The notes beneath the pieces are model-generated. The model was not told the origin of the DNA and did no database searches. It saw only the letters and a list, made by a program, of their open reading frames with translations. A stretch of DNA of 64,000 nt, from assembly GCA_019058295.1 (NCBI GenBank), contig JAHPZI010000001.1, positions 60,686-124,685 on the forward strand, read 5' to 3'. This document shows positions 17,999-27,645 of this stretch, one piece after another; position 1 is the stretch's first letter; every line of letters begins with the position of its first letter. Source of the DNA: Promethearchaeota archaeon. GTDB lineage: Archaea > Asgardarchaeota > Lokiarchaeia > Sigyniarchaeales > SOKP01. A program made the position numbers and the translations under genes.

Positions 17999-18076
17999 AT
18001 CCTATATCATTTTTTTCCCTTCCATACTCTCCTTGTAATGAATATCTTTTCCCCAAAATTTTTAGATCTTTTATAA

Positions 18077-18538
18077 TTATTCTAATTCTTCTTCCAATAA
18101 TTTATCATAATCTATACCAAGGTGTAGCATTGCCTTTATATCACTTTTGAATCTCTCAAAATACACTCTCTTATCTTCAACCGGTAATTTCATTTTATCA
18201 GCATAATTACTCGTGAATCTATTTGTAATTTTAGTTGAGAATTGAATTATTTCATCAGAACTTGCTTCAATATCACATTTTATAATAATGAGATAATTTA
18301 TTTTTTCAATTCTTTTAATAAAAAATCTACCAGAACCTAACATTACTTCTTTCACTTCATTGTCCTGGACTTGAGTCGCAATGGTTTTTAAACCTTGAAG
18401 GAAATGGGATAACAGAGCAACATTGTTTTGTTTAGCACCTTGAATATAGCTTTCAAAGATGAAAATGGGCACTCCATTATCGTCAATAATGTAAATCCAA
18501 TTAATCTGATTCGATAAATATGTTAATTTCGTTGAAAT
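18077..18538 (-). CDS. stand-alone longin/roadblock-like protein, probable ATT start
   Basis: A 153-residue protein with the layout of a longin/roadblock fold: strand WIYIIDDNG, strand PIFIFESY, helix (LLSHFLQGLKTIATQ), strands EVMLGSGRFFIKRI and YLIIIKCDI, and helix (SSDEIIQFSTKITNRF). The first standard start is a GTG at 18472, but that would delete the first strand. The frame is open upstream to 18550 and has no ATG, GTG or TTG there. An ATT at 18538 is preceded by AGGTG with correct spacing, so an ATT start is proposed. It begins 8 bases after the Rag-like GTPase stop. In eukaryotic Rag GTPases a roadblock domain is fused to the GTPase; here it appears as a separate subunit. Confidence 0.7.
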   Translation of the reverse strand: MSTKLTYLSNQINWIYIIDDNGVPIFIFESYIQGAKQNNVALLSHFLQGLKTIATQVQDNEVKEVMLGSGRFFIKRIEKINYLIIIKCDIEASSDEIIQFSTKITNRFTSNYADKMKLPVEDKRVYFERFKSDIKAMLHLGIDYDKLLEEELE

Positions 18539-18545
18539 TTTACAC

Positions 18546-19103
18546 CTACTTCATTTGGATTAGATATTTATCAAACACGGTATAAATTGAAGTTTTAAAC
18601 AATTTATAATCAAATTCAGGAGGAATAATACCTATCAATTCGTCAATTAATTTTGATTCAACGATTTCATCAATTTTTTCAAATTTTTCCTTCTTGTTTA
18701 AATTAGGATCATACTTATGAAGGAAAATCGATAATTCTATGGGATGTCCCCATTCTTTAAGTAAATTGATGATCTTTTCACAATATTCCAATGCTAATTC
18801 ATATCTTTTAATGTCCTGGACATCAATCACAAAAATTATTTTTTTCGCGCCTTCTAAATAGTTCTTAAAATTAGTTAAATACTCTTCTCGGAACTTTTCC
18901 TGGCCTCCAAAATCCCAAATACTCATTAAGGACTCCTCCGTTTCGAATGTTTTAATATCACAACCAATAGTTGGCTTAAGTGAGCAATAGGATAAAATAT
19001 TGCTATCTTTACTTAAACTAATAAGAATAGAAGTTTTACCACTATTATCGAGCCCCATTATTAAAATTTTATATTGTTTCGGTTTAGGAGATACGCTACT
19101 CAT
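18546..19103 (-). CDS. Rag/Arf-like small GTPase
   Basis: A 185-residue Ras-superfamily GTPase. P-loop GLDNSGKT at 17-24, switch I Thr in KPTIGCD (T45), switch II WDFGGQEKF (63-71), and G4 as HKYD (129-132) rather than NKxD. HKxD is characteristic of RagA/Gtr1 GTPases, while the GLDNSGKT/WDFGGQ motifs are shared with Arf. There is no N-terminal Gly for myristoylation and no C-terminal Cys, so membrane attachment must come from a partner. It has a GAGG ribosome-binding site, lies 99 bases downstream of a receptor-like membrane protein and is followed by a longin-like protein; the three likely form one signalling unit at the membrane. Confidence 0.9.
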   Translation of the reverse strand: MSSVSPKPKQYKILIMGLDNSGKTSILISLSKDSNILSYCSLKPTIGCDIKTFETEESLMSIWDFGGQEKFREEYLTNFKNYLEGAKKIIFVIDVQDIKRYELALEYCEKIINLLKEWGHPIELSIFLHKYDPNLNKKEKFEKIDEIVESKLIDELIGIIPPEFDYKLFKTSIYTVFDKYLIQMK

Positions 19104-19202
19104 TTTTGAATTCCTCTTATTTTTTTAGATAATATATGCTGATAAATTATTTGTTATTAACTCATTTAATTACTTCTTATTTAAAATTTAATGTTAAGAA
19201 AA

Positions 19203-21566
19203 TTAAATATCAGTTGGTTGGAAGACTTTTTTCTCTATCAAGTCGAAAATTAACTGGGTTCTTTTTGGATCATATGCTTGTTCCGGCATTAGAAAAGTTG
19301 TGAAAAAGTAGTCTAACTTATTTTGCTTCATGATTGATTTTGTCTTCTGAATTAAAGATATCTCAGCGGCACTCAGTTCTATACCTTCGATGTCTACAAT
19401 CTTTAAAGGAGATATAAAAGAAGTATTTAAATGACGCTCAATTAATCCCTTTATTCCCGCAAAAGGTTCAAGGTTTCCAGCAAATTTTTCGAGTAATTCA
19501 CCATATTCGCGGTCGATATCGTATGATAATGCCGTAACTGATTTTAAGAACTCTTCTGAGGGACGATCTTTTAAAATAAAGATTAGCCTGAAGTCTTTAA
19601 ATTCAGACATTAAAATCTTTGAATCTTTATACTCTAAAGATATTGATTGGGATTGTTCATAGGAACTTGTAAGTTCAATTCCAAACGCCCGAATTGCATC
19701 TAAAAATCCCGAAATTAGAGTTGCATCCAATTTTTTCCCCGCAAAAAATTGTTCATACACATTTAATGCTGATTTTTTGTTAATCACTATTACGTAATTG
19801 AGATTAAAAGCATCTAAAAATTTATTATAAAGCCTTTCTTTCTTTAATTCTCGACTTTTCATAACCTTTTTATAAGCTGTTAAAGATGCAAAGCCCCCTG
19901 CTATAACTAAACCTGTTATTATAACAGCAATTATGACTAACGAATAATCTACTTCTGTTGTAGTTTTAGAATCGTCATCATCGCCACTAGGAGGTAAGAG
20001 TGTTGTAACACCCCCTCCACCTGTAATTTCAAACTTCTGAGTTTGAACACCTGCATCTGTCTCATTATTCCAAAATACCAACGCAGTCCATTCACCAGAT
20101 ATCGCACTTGGGAGGATAGTATGATTTAAGGGAAACTCGTTTGATGATGTAACAACAACTAATTTTTCTGCTTGTTTCGATCCTATTGTATTCAATAGAA
20201 TAAAAGTGTAATTACCCAATTTTGCGGGATCATGAACAAAAAATTCCAAGTTTTCCCCAACTTTAAAAGTGGTTAATGGAACGCGTAATTCAACATCCAA
20301 ATTTGTTGAATTTGCGATAATATTCAAATCAGTATTTGGGTTTATAGTATTGTTTAAGATGTATACAGAATTTCCATTTATATTAACATCTAAACTATCC
20401 GTTATGTTATTAGTTCCGTTGAAAACACTTACATATTTCCAATTATCAGGATATTTATATTTAATTGAATAGTTATATCCAAATCTATCAAGAGTTGGAT
20501 CTACAGTCCAAAGATTATCTATGTTCTTCTTAATTAATATGGAACCCCCAGAAGTTAGAGTATTGTTTAACCTTATGTAATAACTTATATTGAAATAAAG
20601 AGCATTAGAAATATTATTCTTAACTGGAATATTCAAAATTGATGTATTTGGGAAATATTGATCTAATGACACACTCAAGTTACCTTTTCCAGCTTCATTT
20701 CCATCAATAATTGAATGATCAATTCCATTAATTTCAGCAGTCAAATCGATTTCACTTGGATAGAATGTTGTATTTATTTGCCGGATTAATCTATAAGTAA
20801 AGGGTTGACCTGGAGATCTATAATCACTCGACCATCCTAAAGTCCTAGAATATCTAGAGCTATTTAAATTAGGATTATTAGCATCATAACTCTTATAATA
20901 CCATTGATAACTCATTTGGGTGGGGGGGGTTAAAGCTATTGATGTTCCATTCATTACAAAATAATAATATCCATTAGAGAGGTCAATCGGAGTGGAAAAT
21001 GTTTGTCTATGCCAGCCTATTCCAGCGGCTTTTGACATATTGAGTAATATTGGATTTCCATATTCAGTATTTTCATCAGGTGCTCCCACTGGATCAGAAC
21101 CGAATACATGGAAATACATATCTGTCGGTTGTAGAGAACTATTAAAACCATAAATATCTACACCATAAAGAATAGTAGGAACGTCGATTTTGAATTGAGC
21201 ACCTAACATGGGAAAATTTTTATCCAATGTATGTGAAGGATCGAGTTGTTCGAAATCTATAACTGTTTTTGTCTCATTTTCAAAATCTATGTCAGTTATA
21301 TTAAACTCAATATTAGTGGCATTCCATCTTGATGTACCTAAATTTATATCGATTGAACTGATATTTGTCATTGTACCTTTATTTTCAGCAGTTTCAAGCA
21401 TCGTGAAATTTTGATAAACTGTCAAAGTTTTATCATAATATTCATAGCTAGATGCTTTTAAACTTTCCTCACTATCTCGAGCGTAAGAACTATTAACATT
21501 ACTATAAAAAGCTGAAGCGATTATTGAATAAATTAAAACACTTAAAAAAATAATTCTTTTATTCAT
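19203..21566 (-). CDS. membrane protein with extracellular beta domains and cytosolic longin-like domain
   Basis: A 787-residue type I membrane protein. It has a signal peptide (residues 1-28, NKRIIFLSVLIYSIIASAF), about 500 residues of Asn/Thr-rich extracellular beta-sandwich domains, an Asp-rich linker (GDDDDSK), one transmembrane helix (about 541-562), and about 225 cytosolic residues. The cytosolic part begins basic (KKVMKSRELKKERLY), then NYVIVINKKSALNVYEQFF and alternating strands and helices that fit a longin-like fold. It is the first gene of a likely unit with a Rag-like GTPase and a longin-like protein. A role as a surface receptor that recruits the GTPase is inferred. TTG at 21578 is an alternative start. 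Confidence 0.78.
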   Translation of the reverse strand: MNKRIIFLSVLIYSIIASAFYSNVNSSYARDSEESLKASSYEYYDKTLTVYQNFTMLETAENKGTMTNISSIDINLGTSRWNATNIEFNITDIDFENETKTVIDFEQLDPSHTLDKNFPMLGAQFKIDVPTILYGVDIYGFNSSLQPTDMYFHVFGSDPVGAPDENTEYGNPILLNMSKAAGIGWHRQTFSTPIDLSNGYYYFVMNGTSIALTPPTQMSYQWYYKSYDANNPNLNSSRYSRTLGWSSDYRSPGQPFTYRLIRQINTTFYPSEIDLTAEINGIDHSIIDGNEAGKGNLSVSLDQYFPNTSILNIPVKNNISNALYFNISYYIRLNNTLTSGGSILIKKNIDNLWTVDPTLDRFGYNYSIKYKYPDNWKYVSVFNGTNNITDSLDVNINGNSVYILNNTINPNTDLNIIANSTNLDVELRVPLTTFKVGENLEFFVHDPAKLGNYTFILLNTIGSKQAEKLVVVTSSNEFPLNHTILPSAISGEWTALVFWNNETDAGVQTQKFEITGGGGVTTLLPPSGDDDDSKTTTEVDYSLVIIAVIITGLVIAGGFASLTAYKKVMKSRELKKERLYNKFLDAFNLNYVIVINKKSALNVYEQFFAGKKLDATLISGFLDAIRAFGIELTSSYEQSQSISLEYKDSKILMSEFKDFRLIFILKDRPSEEFLKSVTALSYDIDREYGELLEKFAGNLEPFAGIKGLIERHLNTSFISPLKIVDIEGIELSAAEISLIQKTKSIMKQNKLDYFFTTFLMPEQAYDPKRTQLIFDLIEKKVFQPTDI

Positions 21567-21729
21567 TGAACTCTTCAAATATCTATTAATTGATAACTAG
21601 TCAAACTAATAATCATAATTATTTAAATGTTAATTTAATAATTCAAAAATTATCTCATTATAATTATTAAGAAAATGAAAAATCACTCTGATTGATGATT
21701 GATTTTGAATAAAAAAAGAAAAAAATAAT

Positions 21730-22314
21730 TTAGCTCTTAAGTTTTTGGAGCAAGAAAGCAAAATTTTTTCCTAAATTTTTAAAAGTTTCAATTCCTTCCT
21801 TGTCTTTCTTGAAAGCATCTGGAACCATTACATTCGGATTTACGCCTAAATTCCAATAGCTAGAACCGACAACAAACATTTCATTAATTAAGAAGAAGTA
21901 ATTTATACTCGAGAAAACATGAGTTGCTCCTGCTCGCCTTACAGCGACTACTGCTGCGCCAACTTTATGTTTGAGAAGGTCCCCATTAACTTTACTTACA
22001 AGCCCCGCTCTTTCAATTAATGCTTTTATTGTAGTACACGTATCTGCAAAAAATGTGGGAGAGCCTAGTATTATACCATCCGCTTCAAGTATTTTTTCAA
22101 TATAGTCATTCATTTTATCAGTTTTGACGGCACATCTCTTGTTTTTATTTTGTAAACATTGATAACAAGAGTTACATCCTTGGAGTTTATCCATACCAAT
22201 CCAATTATAATCCACTTCAACTCCAGCAGCCTTCAATTCATCCATTACAATATTTAAACATTGGTAGGTAACACCTTCCTTCCTAGGACTTCCATTAAAT
22301 ACAACAACATTCAT
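21730..22314 (-). CDS. flavodoxin-family iron-sulfur flavoprotein (NAD(P)H-dependent FMN reductase-like)
   Basis: A 194-residue flavodoxin-like protein. FNGSPRKEGVTYQCL is the FMN phosphate loop, and LQGCNSCYQCLQ with a later C (NKRC) is the compact Cys motif of Isf-type iron-sulfur flavoproteins that bind a [4Fe-4S] cluster. GIILGSPTFFADTCTTIKALIER is the second FMN-binding segment, and AVRRAGATHVFSSI is also typical. It probably shuttles electrons or reduces quinones/oxidants. The ATG at 22314 is preferred over 22332 because GGAGAG precedes it and the FMN strand starts there. Confidence 0.88.
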   Translation of the reverse strand: MNVVVFNGSPRKEGVTYQCLNIVMDELKAAGVEVDYNWIGMDKLQGCNSCYQCLQNKNKRCAVKTDKMNDYIEKILEADGIILGSPTFFADTCTTIKALIERAGLVSKVNGDLLKHKVGAAVVAVRRAGATHVFSSINYFFLINEMFVVGSSYWNLGVNPNVMVPDAFKKDKEGIETFKNLGKNFAFLLQKLKS

Positions 22315-22383
22315 TTCTAATATTCTCTCCATTGTTTTAGGGTTTAATTTATAAAAACAATTTTATTGTTTATAAGCTTTTTT

Positions 22384-22395
22384 TTTATATATAAA
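22384..22395 (+). promoter_or_regulatory. TATA box for the U32 peptidase gene
   Basis: The perfect palindromic element TTTATATATAAA is centred about 23 bases before the ATG at 22413, the distance expected for an archaeal TATA box serving a leaderless or nearly leaderless transcript. Confidence 0.5.
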
Positions 22396-22412
22396 GATTT
22401 TAATCAAGATTT

Positions 22413-23663
22413 ATGGGAAATAATAGCAAAAATCAACCAGAACTACTTGCTCCAGCGCAAGATTGGAATACTTTAAAAATTGTAAGAGGTTTAACGGACG
22501 CGGTTTATTTTGGAGTAGAAAATTATAATATGCGAGCAAAGGCTAGAAATTTTAAACAAGAAGAATTATTTGAAATTTCTGAATATTGTCATGACTCAAA
22601 ACCAAGAATTAATGCTTATTTATGTACTAATATTTTAATTTATGACTCAGAATTACAAGATTTAGAATCTTTAATCGCAGATGCTAAAGATGCTAATATC
22701 GATGCTATTATTACCCACGATCTTGCATCGATTAAAATTGCAAAAAGAAATAATATGAACTTTCACGTATCTACGCAAGCAAATATCTCTAATATTGAAT
22801 CTGCTAAATTTTACGAAGATTTAGGAGCTGAAAGAATAGTTCTTGCTCGGGAGTTATCTCTCAAACAAATTGCCGAAATAAAGGCGCACTTAAAAAAAAT
22901 AAAGATTGAATGTTTTGTCCACGGTTCAATGTGTACCTCCATTTCCGGAAGATGTTATTTTTCGGCCACAATTACCGATTCTGAGGAATATTCTGCTAAT
23001 CGAGGGAATTGTGTTCAGCCATGTAGAAGAGAATGGAGGCTAGTTGATGAAGAAGATAATGAATTTATTTACAACGGACAGCTATTTTTAAACGCAAAGG
23101 ATCTCTGTATGATTGAATATATTCCGGAGTTAATTAATGCCAATATCGACTCATTTAAAATCGAAGGTCGGATGAAAGATCCTTTATATGTTAAGACTGT
23201 GACAGAATGTTATCGGGAAGCGATAGATTGTTATTTTAATGGAACCTACTCTAAAGACAAAGTTAAAAAGTGGTTAGAACGTTTATCAAAAGTTTTTAAT
23301 CGAGGGTTTCATACTGGTTTCTTTTTTCACAGACCTAACGTGGAAGATATTGAATTAGAGAAAAGAGGCAATATTTCTCCTTATAAAAAAAATTATATTG
23401 GGAAGATTTTATCTTTTCATAAAAAAAGCATGTCAGCCAATATTCTGGTTGAAAAAAGGGAATTCTTTTTAAAAGTAGGCGACCAAATTATAATTAGTGG
23501 AAAAGAATCATATAATATTGAAAACGTAAAAAAAATAATTTTTAGAGGAGAAAAAGTTAAAAAAGTGATCAGGAGAGAAAAAGATAATCCTATTAGAATT
23601 AATCTCCCTCTAAATAAGGAGTATTCAACAAACGATAAAATTTATATCGTTTCCAAGGTTTAA
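22413..23663 (+). CDS. U32-family peptidase-like protein (tRNA/rRNA hydroxylation type)
   Basis: A 416-residue member of the U32 family. It shows ELLAPAQDW at the start, VYFGVENYNMRAKARNF, ECFVHGSMCTSISGRCYFS and RGNCVQPCRREW (the conserved Cys set that may hold an Fe-S cluster), and IDSFKIEGRMKDPLYVKTVTECYREAID. Bacterial relatives (TrhP/YegQ, RlhA) hydroxylate RNA; others were called collagenases. A C-terminal beta-barrel (IGKILSFHKKSM) is present. The gene is followed 53 bases later by pcm, and the two may be co-transcribed. An RNA-modification role is likely but inferred from family. Confidence 0.9.
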   Translation: MGNNSKNQPELLAPAQDWNTLKIVRGLTDAVYFGVENYNMRAKARNFKQEELFEISEYCHDSKPRINAYLCTNILIYDSELQDLESLIADAKDANIDAIITHDLASIKIAKRNNMNFHVSTQANISNIESAKFYEDLGAERIVLARELSLKQIAEIKAHLKKIKIECFVHGSMCTSISGRCYFSATITDSEEYSANRGNCVQPCRREWRLVDEEDNEFIYNGQLFLNAKDLCMIEYIPELINANIDSFKIEGRMKDPLYVKTVTECYREAIDCYFNGTYSKDKVKKWLERLSKVFNRGFHTGFFFHRPNVEDIELEKRGNISPYKKNYIGKILSFHKKSMSANILVEKREFFLKVGDQIIISGKESYNIENVKKIIFRGEKVKKVIRREKDNPIRINLPLNKEYSTNDKIYIVSKV

Positions 23664-23716
23664 GTCTAAAAATTTTAAACTAGAATGTTTTAATTAGGTA
23701 TAATTAAAGATCAACC

Positions 23717-24391
23717 ATGAGTTTTAAGGAAAAACGAAAGGAATTAGTTGAAAGCCTAATTAAAAGGAAAATTTTAACTAAAACAAAAGTAATTGATGCA
23801 ATGCTAAAGGTACCAAGAGAGAAATTTTTAGCTGAAAAAGCGCAATCTTCAGCTTATTTGGACACTCCCTTATCAATCGGATTAGGACAAACAATTAGCG
23901 CCCCTCATATGAACGCCATGATGTGTGAATATCTTGAGCTTAAAGAAGGAGATAAAGTTTTAGAAATAGGAACGGGTTCAGGATATCATGCTGCTCTATG
24001 TGCTGAATTAGTAGCTCCAGAGAATTCTCAAAATCCGGGTCACGTTTTTACTATTGAAAGGCACAAAGAATTAGTAGAAAGAGCAAAAATAAGTCTTAAG
24101 GAAACTGGCTACAATAGCTCTGTTACAGTTATCCACGGAGATGGGACTTTAGGATACGGGGAAGCTGCTCCTTATGATAAGATATTAGTTACTGCTGCGT
24201 CACCAGAAAAAGTACCTCCCCCTTTGAAAAAGCAATTAAAAGATGGGGGCATTCTTTGTATACCTGCAGGTTCTAAAAGTTTTGGTCAAAATTTATATAT
24301 AGTAAGAAGGAAAGGAGAACAATTTAAAAGCAAAAAGATTACAGGTGTTCGGTTTGTCCCTTTACTAGGCCGACATGGATTTAAAGAATAA
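23717..24391 (+). CDS. pcm: protein-L-isoaspartate O-methyltransferase
   Basis: A 224-residue SAM-dependent methyltransferase that repairs isoaspartyl damage in proteins. Motifs: VPREKFLAEKAQSSAYLDTPLSIG, GQTISAPHMNAMM (family signature), VLEIGTGSGYHAALCAEL (SAM motif I), GDGTLGYGEAAPYDKILVTAAS (motifs post-I/II) and PPPLKKQLKDGGILCIP. The C-terminus FVPLLGRHGF is canonical. Full length, ATG start. Confidence 0.95.
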   Translation: MSFKEKRKELVESLIKRKILTKTKVIDAMLKVPREKFLAEKAQSSAYLDTPLSIGLGQTISAPHMNAMMCEYLELKEGDKVLEIGTGSGYHAALCAELVAPENSQNPGHVFTIERHKELVERAKISLKETGYNSSVTVIHGDGTLGYGEAAPYDKILVTAASPEKVPPPLKKQLKDGGILCIPAGSKSFGQNLYIVRRKGEQFKSKKITGVRFVPLLGRHGFKE

Positions 24392-24425
24392 ATTTTTCTA
24401 ATCTATTGAATCGAAATCAGAAAGT

Positions 24426-24587
24426 TTATAAATCAGAAGGTTTGTTATTTTTTCGTTTAATTAATTTCGCTCGCAGATTCCTTATGGTTTCGTTTTTTTG
24501 AATGGTTTCACGGACATTTTTATTTGCAATAGGCCAGGAAACGCGTTTTTCGAAATTATTGTTTCTCATGAGATTTAATATTTTCAT
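24426..24587 (-). CDS. small basic hypothetical protein (53 aa)
   Basis: A 53-residue frame with many Lys, Arg and Asn residues (FEKRVSWPIANKNVRETIQK, then IRNLRAKLIKRKN). It is convergent with pcm, starts at ATG 24587, and has a second in-frame ATG six codons later. The composition is less low-complexity than random AT-rich frames, and a charged amphipathic helix is likely, so it may be a real small RNA- or ribosome-associated protein. No homologue is recognised. Confidence 0.35.
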   Translation of the reverse strand: MKILNLMRNNNFEKRVSWPIANKNVRETIQKNETIRNLRAKLIKRKNNKPSDL

Positions 24588-24694
24588 GTTTTATTATTAC
24601 TTTAATAATATTTTAGATTCAGTATTTATAAAGATAGTTAAATCCGACAAAATTACATTATTGTGAAAAAATATATTAGTAAAAACTGAGAAAA

Positions 24695-26872
24695 TTATCC
24701 AATTTTAAGTATAAGATTAATTGCAAATTCTTTATCAAGTTTAAAAATAGGAGCTATATTTATTCCTTGATATATGCTTTGATATCCTTCATCAGTGTGA
24801 ACGTAAGCTATAATTGGGAATTTATTAATATTGATTAAATCTTTACTACCTGAAAGTAATATTTCAAAGTTTAAATCATAGGTTTCATCGTATGCTTTAA
24901 AATGTGAACATTTAAATTGATATGGTTCTAATAGTTCTTTTTCTTTTTCACTTTTAAGATTTAATTCCATGCTTTCCCATTGGAAATTCTCTGTATTACC
25001 ATTAAAGAAAATTGGAAGATCGAACGCAATTCGTATGTAATTTATGATATTTTCCAATATTTCACCCTTACCAGGAATCTCCTCAAATTTACCCTTAATA
25101 GCTATTAAAATTTTATTTTCTTCGATACCAATTTTTTTAGTGATGATACAGGGAATTCTTTCATCAGAATTAGGATCCTTTATGCTTCCAACCTTTTCAA
25201 GCTCAATATGAGCTGAAGTTTTAATTTTTTCGTTTTTGGTAACTCTAAATTCACCGTTAACAAAATCACCAAATTCATAAAACTTATCCTCTTGAAGTTG
25301 TTCAAAAGTCACGTCATCGTGTAAAAATCTTAAGCGGAACATAGTTTTTCTATATCTATCTACCATAATCTCATTTGACTCAATCTTCTCGTCTTTATGA
25401 TAAGCTTCATACCATCGCGTTAACGTACTCAACAAATTATAAGATTTTGGTTTGAAATCTAATTCAAACAATGTTCCCCCATCAGAAGGGTCAAAATATG
25501 CGTTAAGAACATCTGATTCAATTAGGATGTCTAATTTACTATTCTTATTAAAATCTAGAGGAGTTATTGAGATATAAGAAGAACTTATGTTTGGATAAAT
25601 CACGGGCATTACCTCATCGATTATTTTTTCAGCATTTATTAAATGCGTATATACAGAAAATCTTAGGAACTGTAAATAAATTCCTCCAAACATTCCGTGC
25701 CAATAACAATCGTTGCATTGTGCTTTATAAATTTCATCCCATGCCTTGTCTATTTTTCCTTTAATTTCTGAGTCAAGTGCTTTATCTGAGTTTTCTTTTA
25801 ACCGTTCTTCAATTTGAATTAATTTTTCTCTTACATAAAGCATTTTTTTGTGCATATTATTTGATTCTGGATATTTTACGAGAAAATATCGCCAAAATCC
25901 CCCCGATAAAAATTGATATGCTTCCTTCCAATCTTCATCTTTTTTAATATTTTTTCTAATTTTTTTATACTTCTTCCTGATATGCGTTGGCAATACCCAT
26001 TCTTCCATCTTATCATAGCTTGCTGTAGGAATATACAATAAACTTTTCGCAGGATGTTGCCTCATATATTCTGATAAGGTTATTGATTTAATCCAGTTGT
26101 TATTTACGATTTGTTCAAAAAAAGCTGGAATAAATGGTTTTTTTCCATCTCCATCATGATGACCAAATCCGTCCACATAACAGATTTCATGTGTGGTCCC
26201 CCATACACCCATTTTTTCCGCATCAGATATTAAAAGAGCAATTCTATCTCCATTTTCATCAGCCGCTTTTCTTAAGTAATCAATTGATAAATAGGTTGGT
26301 TTCCATGGTGTTAAATATCGCAGTTCTTCATTTATTGGAAATATTCTCAAAGTCTTTCCTTCATCTTCGGTAACATAAGTATAGAACGTATCATCTTCAG
26401 CAAGACCGCAAGATCTTAGATGATTATCATCAACAATAATGTATTTTAATCCAACCTCATTCAAAAATGATGGATAACTCGGTTCCCATACTCTTTCAGA
26501 TAACCAAGCACCTTTTACTTCTAAGCCGAATTCCTTATTGATTAGGTTAGATAATTTTTTCATTTGAGCGATTCGATCTCTATGTGGAATAATCGCAAAC
26601 ATAGGTTCGTAATATCCACCACCGATTATCTCAATTTGACCTCGTTTTGCCATGGTTTTTAGTTTTTCAATGAATTCTGGTTTATTTTCTAAAAACCACT
26701 CAAGTAAATTTCCGGAAAAATGAAGTGTAACTTTAACTTCTGGAAACTTATATATATTATTTATTAAAGGTCCATATGCTTTTTTAAAACAATCTTCAAA
26801 CACCCATTGAAAATTATCGACGGGTTGATGAAAATGAAAAACCATGGGTAAGTATATAGTTTTTTCAACCAT
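24695..26872 (-). CDS. GH57 4-alpha-glucanotransferase / alpha-amylase
   Basis: A 725-residue GH57 enzyme of the glucanotransferase/amylase type. The catalytic domain starts LPMVFHFHQPVDNFQW (HQP motif). The nucleophile Glu is in AWLSERVWEPSYP and the acid/base Asp in LLISDAEKMGVWG; GGGYYEPMFAIIP and ECYVDG-like ICYVDGFGHHDG complete the family motifs. The C-terminal 350 residues are the beta-rich DUF1925/DUF1926-type domains. It disproportionates or hydrolyses alpha-1,4-glucans in the cytoplasm. ATG 26872 is chosen over a TTG five codons earlier because GGTG sits nine bases upstream. It lies near a sugar transporter and maltokinase, consistent with maltodextrin/glycogen turnover. Confidence 0.92.
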   Translation of the reverse strand: MVEKTIYLPMVFHFHQPVDNFQWVFEDCFKKAYGPLINNIYKFPEVKVTLHFSGNLLEWFLENKPEFIEKLKTMAKRGQIEIIGGGYYEPMFAIIPHRDRIAQMKKLSNLINKEFGLEVKGAWLSERVWEPSYPSFLNEVGLKYIIVDDNHLRSCGLAEDDTFYTYVTEDEGKTLRIFPINEELRYLTPWKPTYLSIDYLRKAADENGDRIALLISDAEKMGVWGTTHEICYVDGFGHHDGDGKKPFIPAFFEQIVNNNWIKSITLSEYMRQHPAKSLLYIPTASYDKMEEWVLPTHIRKKYKKIRKNIKKDEDWKEAYQFLSGGFWRYFLVKYPESNNMHKKMLYVREKLIQIEERLKENSDKALDSEIKGKIDKAWDEIYKAQCNDCYWHGMFGGIYLQFLRFSVYTHLINAEKIIDEVMPVIYPNISSSYISITPLDFNKNSKLDILIESDVLNAYFDPSDGGTLFELDFKPKSYNLLSTLTRWYEAYHKDEKIESNEIMVDRYRKTMFRLRFLHDDVTFEQLQEDKFYEFGDFVNGEFRVTKNEKIKTSAHIELEKVGSIKDPNSDERIPCIITKKIGIEENKILIAIKGKFEEIPGKGEILENIINYIRIAFDLPIFFNGNTENFQWESMELNLKSEKEKELLEPYQFKCSHFKAYDETYDLNFEILLSGSKDLININKFPIIAYVHTDEGYQSIYQGINIAPIFKLDKEFAINLILKIG

Positions 26873-27032
26873 TAGATAGGACACCAATTATTTAAGTGTA
26901 TAAACATCATTAAGATTTGGTAGAATTTAAGATTATAAATTATTCTTGATCTTAAAATTTATTTTAAGAATTGGAAAAATAAAAAATAATATGGATTAAA
27001 AATATAAAAAATAATCTAATTCTTTAGATTAC

Positions 27033-27521
27033 TTAATATCTTGTTCTTGTAGCTTGTATACGTATCTTGGCCTTAGTGTCTTCATCTTTGTCTTGTACAA
27101 TTACATATCTTGTTTTCTCGGGTAGTTGGATTTCAATTGTTTCTTTAGCTATTTCTTGATCTTTCTTTAAATGGTCTTTTTCTCGCAAAATGACATCTAA
27201 ATTAATAGTAAGAGATTTTCCCTTTCTCACTGTTTTAAATTCACTCCAAATAGTCATATCTGCCTTACTTGTGAAGACCTGATTTTTAGCTAATTTTATA
27301 ACTCCTTTATGAGGGTATCTGGACTTGAGCATCTTATCGCCATCGACTCTAAGATAAAACTCTCCTACTCGACCAAGTGCATCATAATCTTTTCTAGTCT
27401 TTAATGAAAGTAAATCTAAGCTAACTTGAAACCTCTCCTTTTCCTTTCCCACATTATCTTGACTGAAGCTTTCATCTGTTGCATGAGTTTTTTTACCTTT
27501 TACATACATTCGACGTGGAAT
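27033..27521 (-). CDS. hypothetical beta-rich protein, probable ATT start
   Basis: An unrecognised protein of about 162 residues with alternating strands (FQVSLDLLSLKTR, GEFYLRVDGDKML, SLTINLDVILREK, IEIQLPEKTRYVIVQDKDED), suggestive of a C2-like or immunoglobulin-like beta-sandwich. The first standard start is ATG 27509, but the strong Shine-Dalgarno AGGTGAT (27533-27527) lies 21 bases before it, too far. It is correctly spaced for an in-frame ATT at 27521, giving N-terminus (M)PRRMYVKG. No membrane segment or Cys. Function unknown. Confidence 0.6.
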   Translation of the reverse strand: MPRRMYVKGKKTHATDESFSQDNVGKEKERFQVSLDLLSLKTRKDYDALGRVGEFYLRVDGDKMLKSRYPHKGVIKLAKNQVFTSKADMTIWSEFKTVRKGKSLTINLDVILREKDHLKKDQEIAKETIEIQLPEKTRYVIVQDKDEDTKAKIRIQATRTRY

Positions 27522-27645
27522 TTTATATCACCTTTTTTTTTATAATTCTAATAAAGTTTACAAATATATAGTTTAACAAAATTTAAGTATTTTTAATAAC
27601 AACACCATATATTAAATAAAGAATACTATAATTAGGGGATACATT

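Noticed and set aside
18472..18472. GTG start for the longin-like gene
   Set aside because: It would delete the first beta strand and has no ribosome-binding site; the ATT at 18538 fits both.
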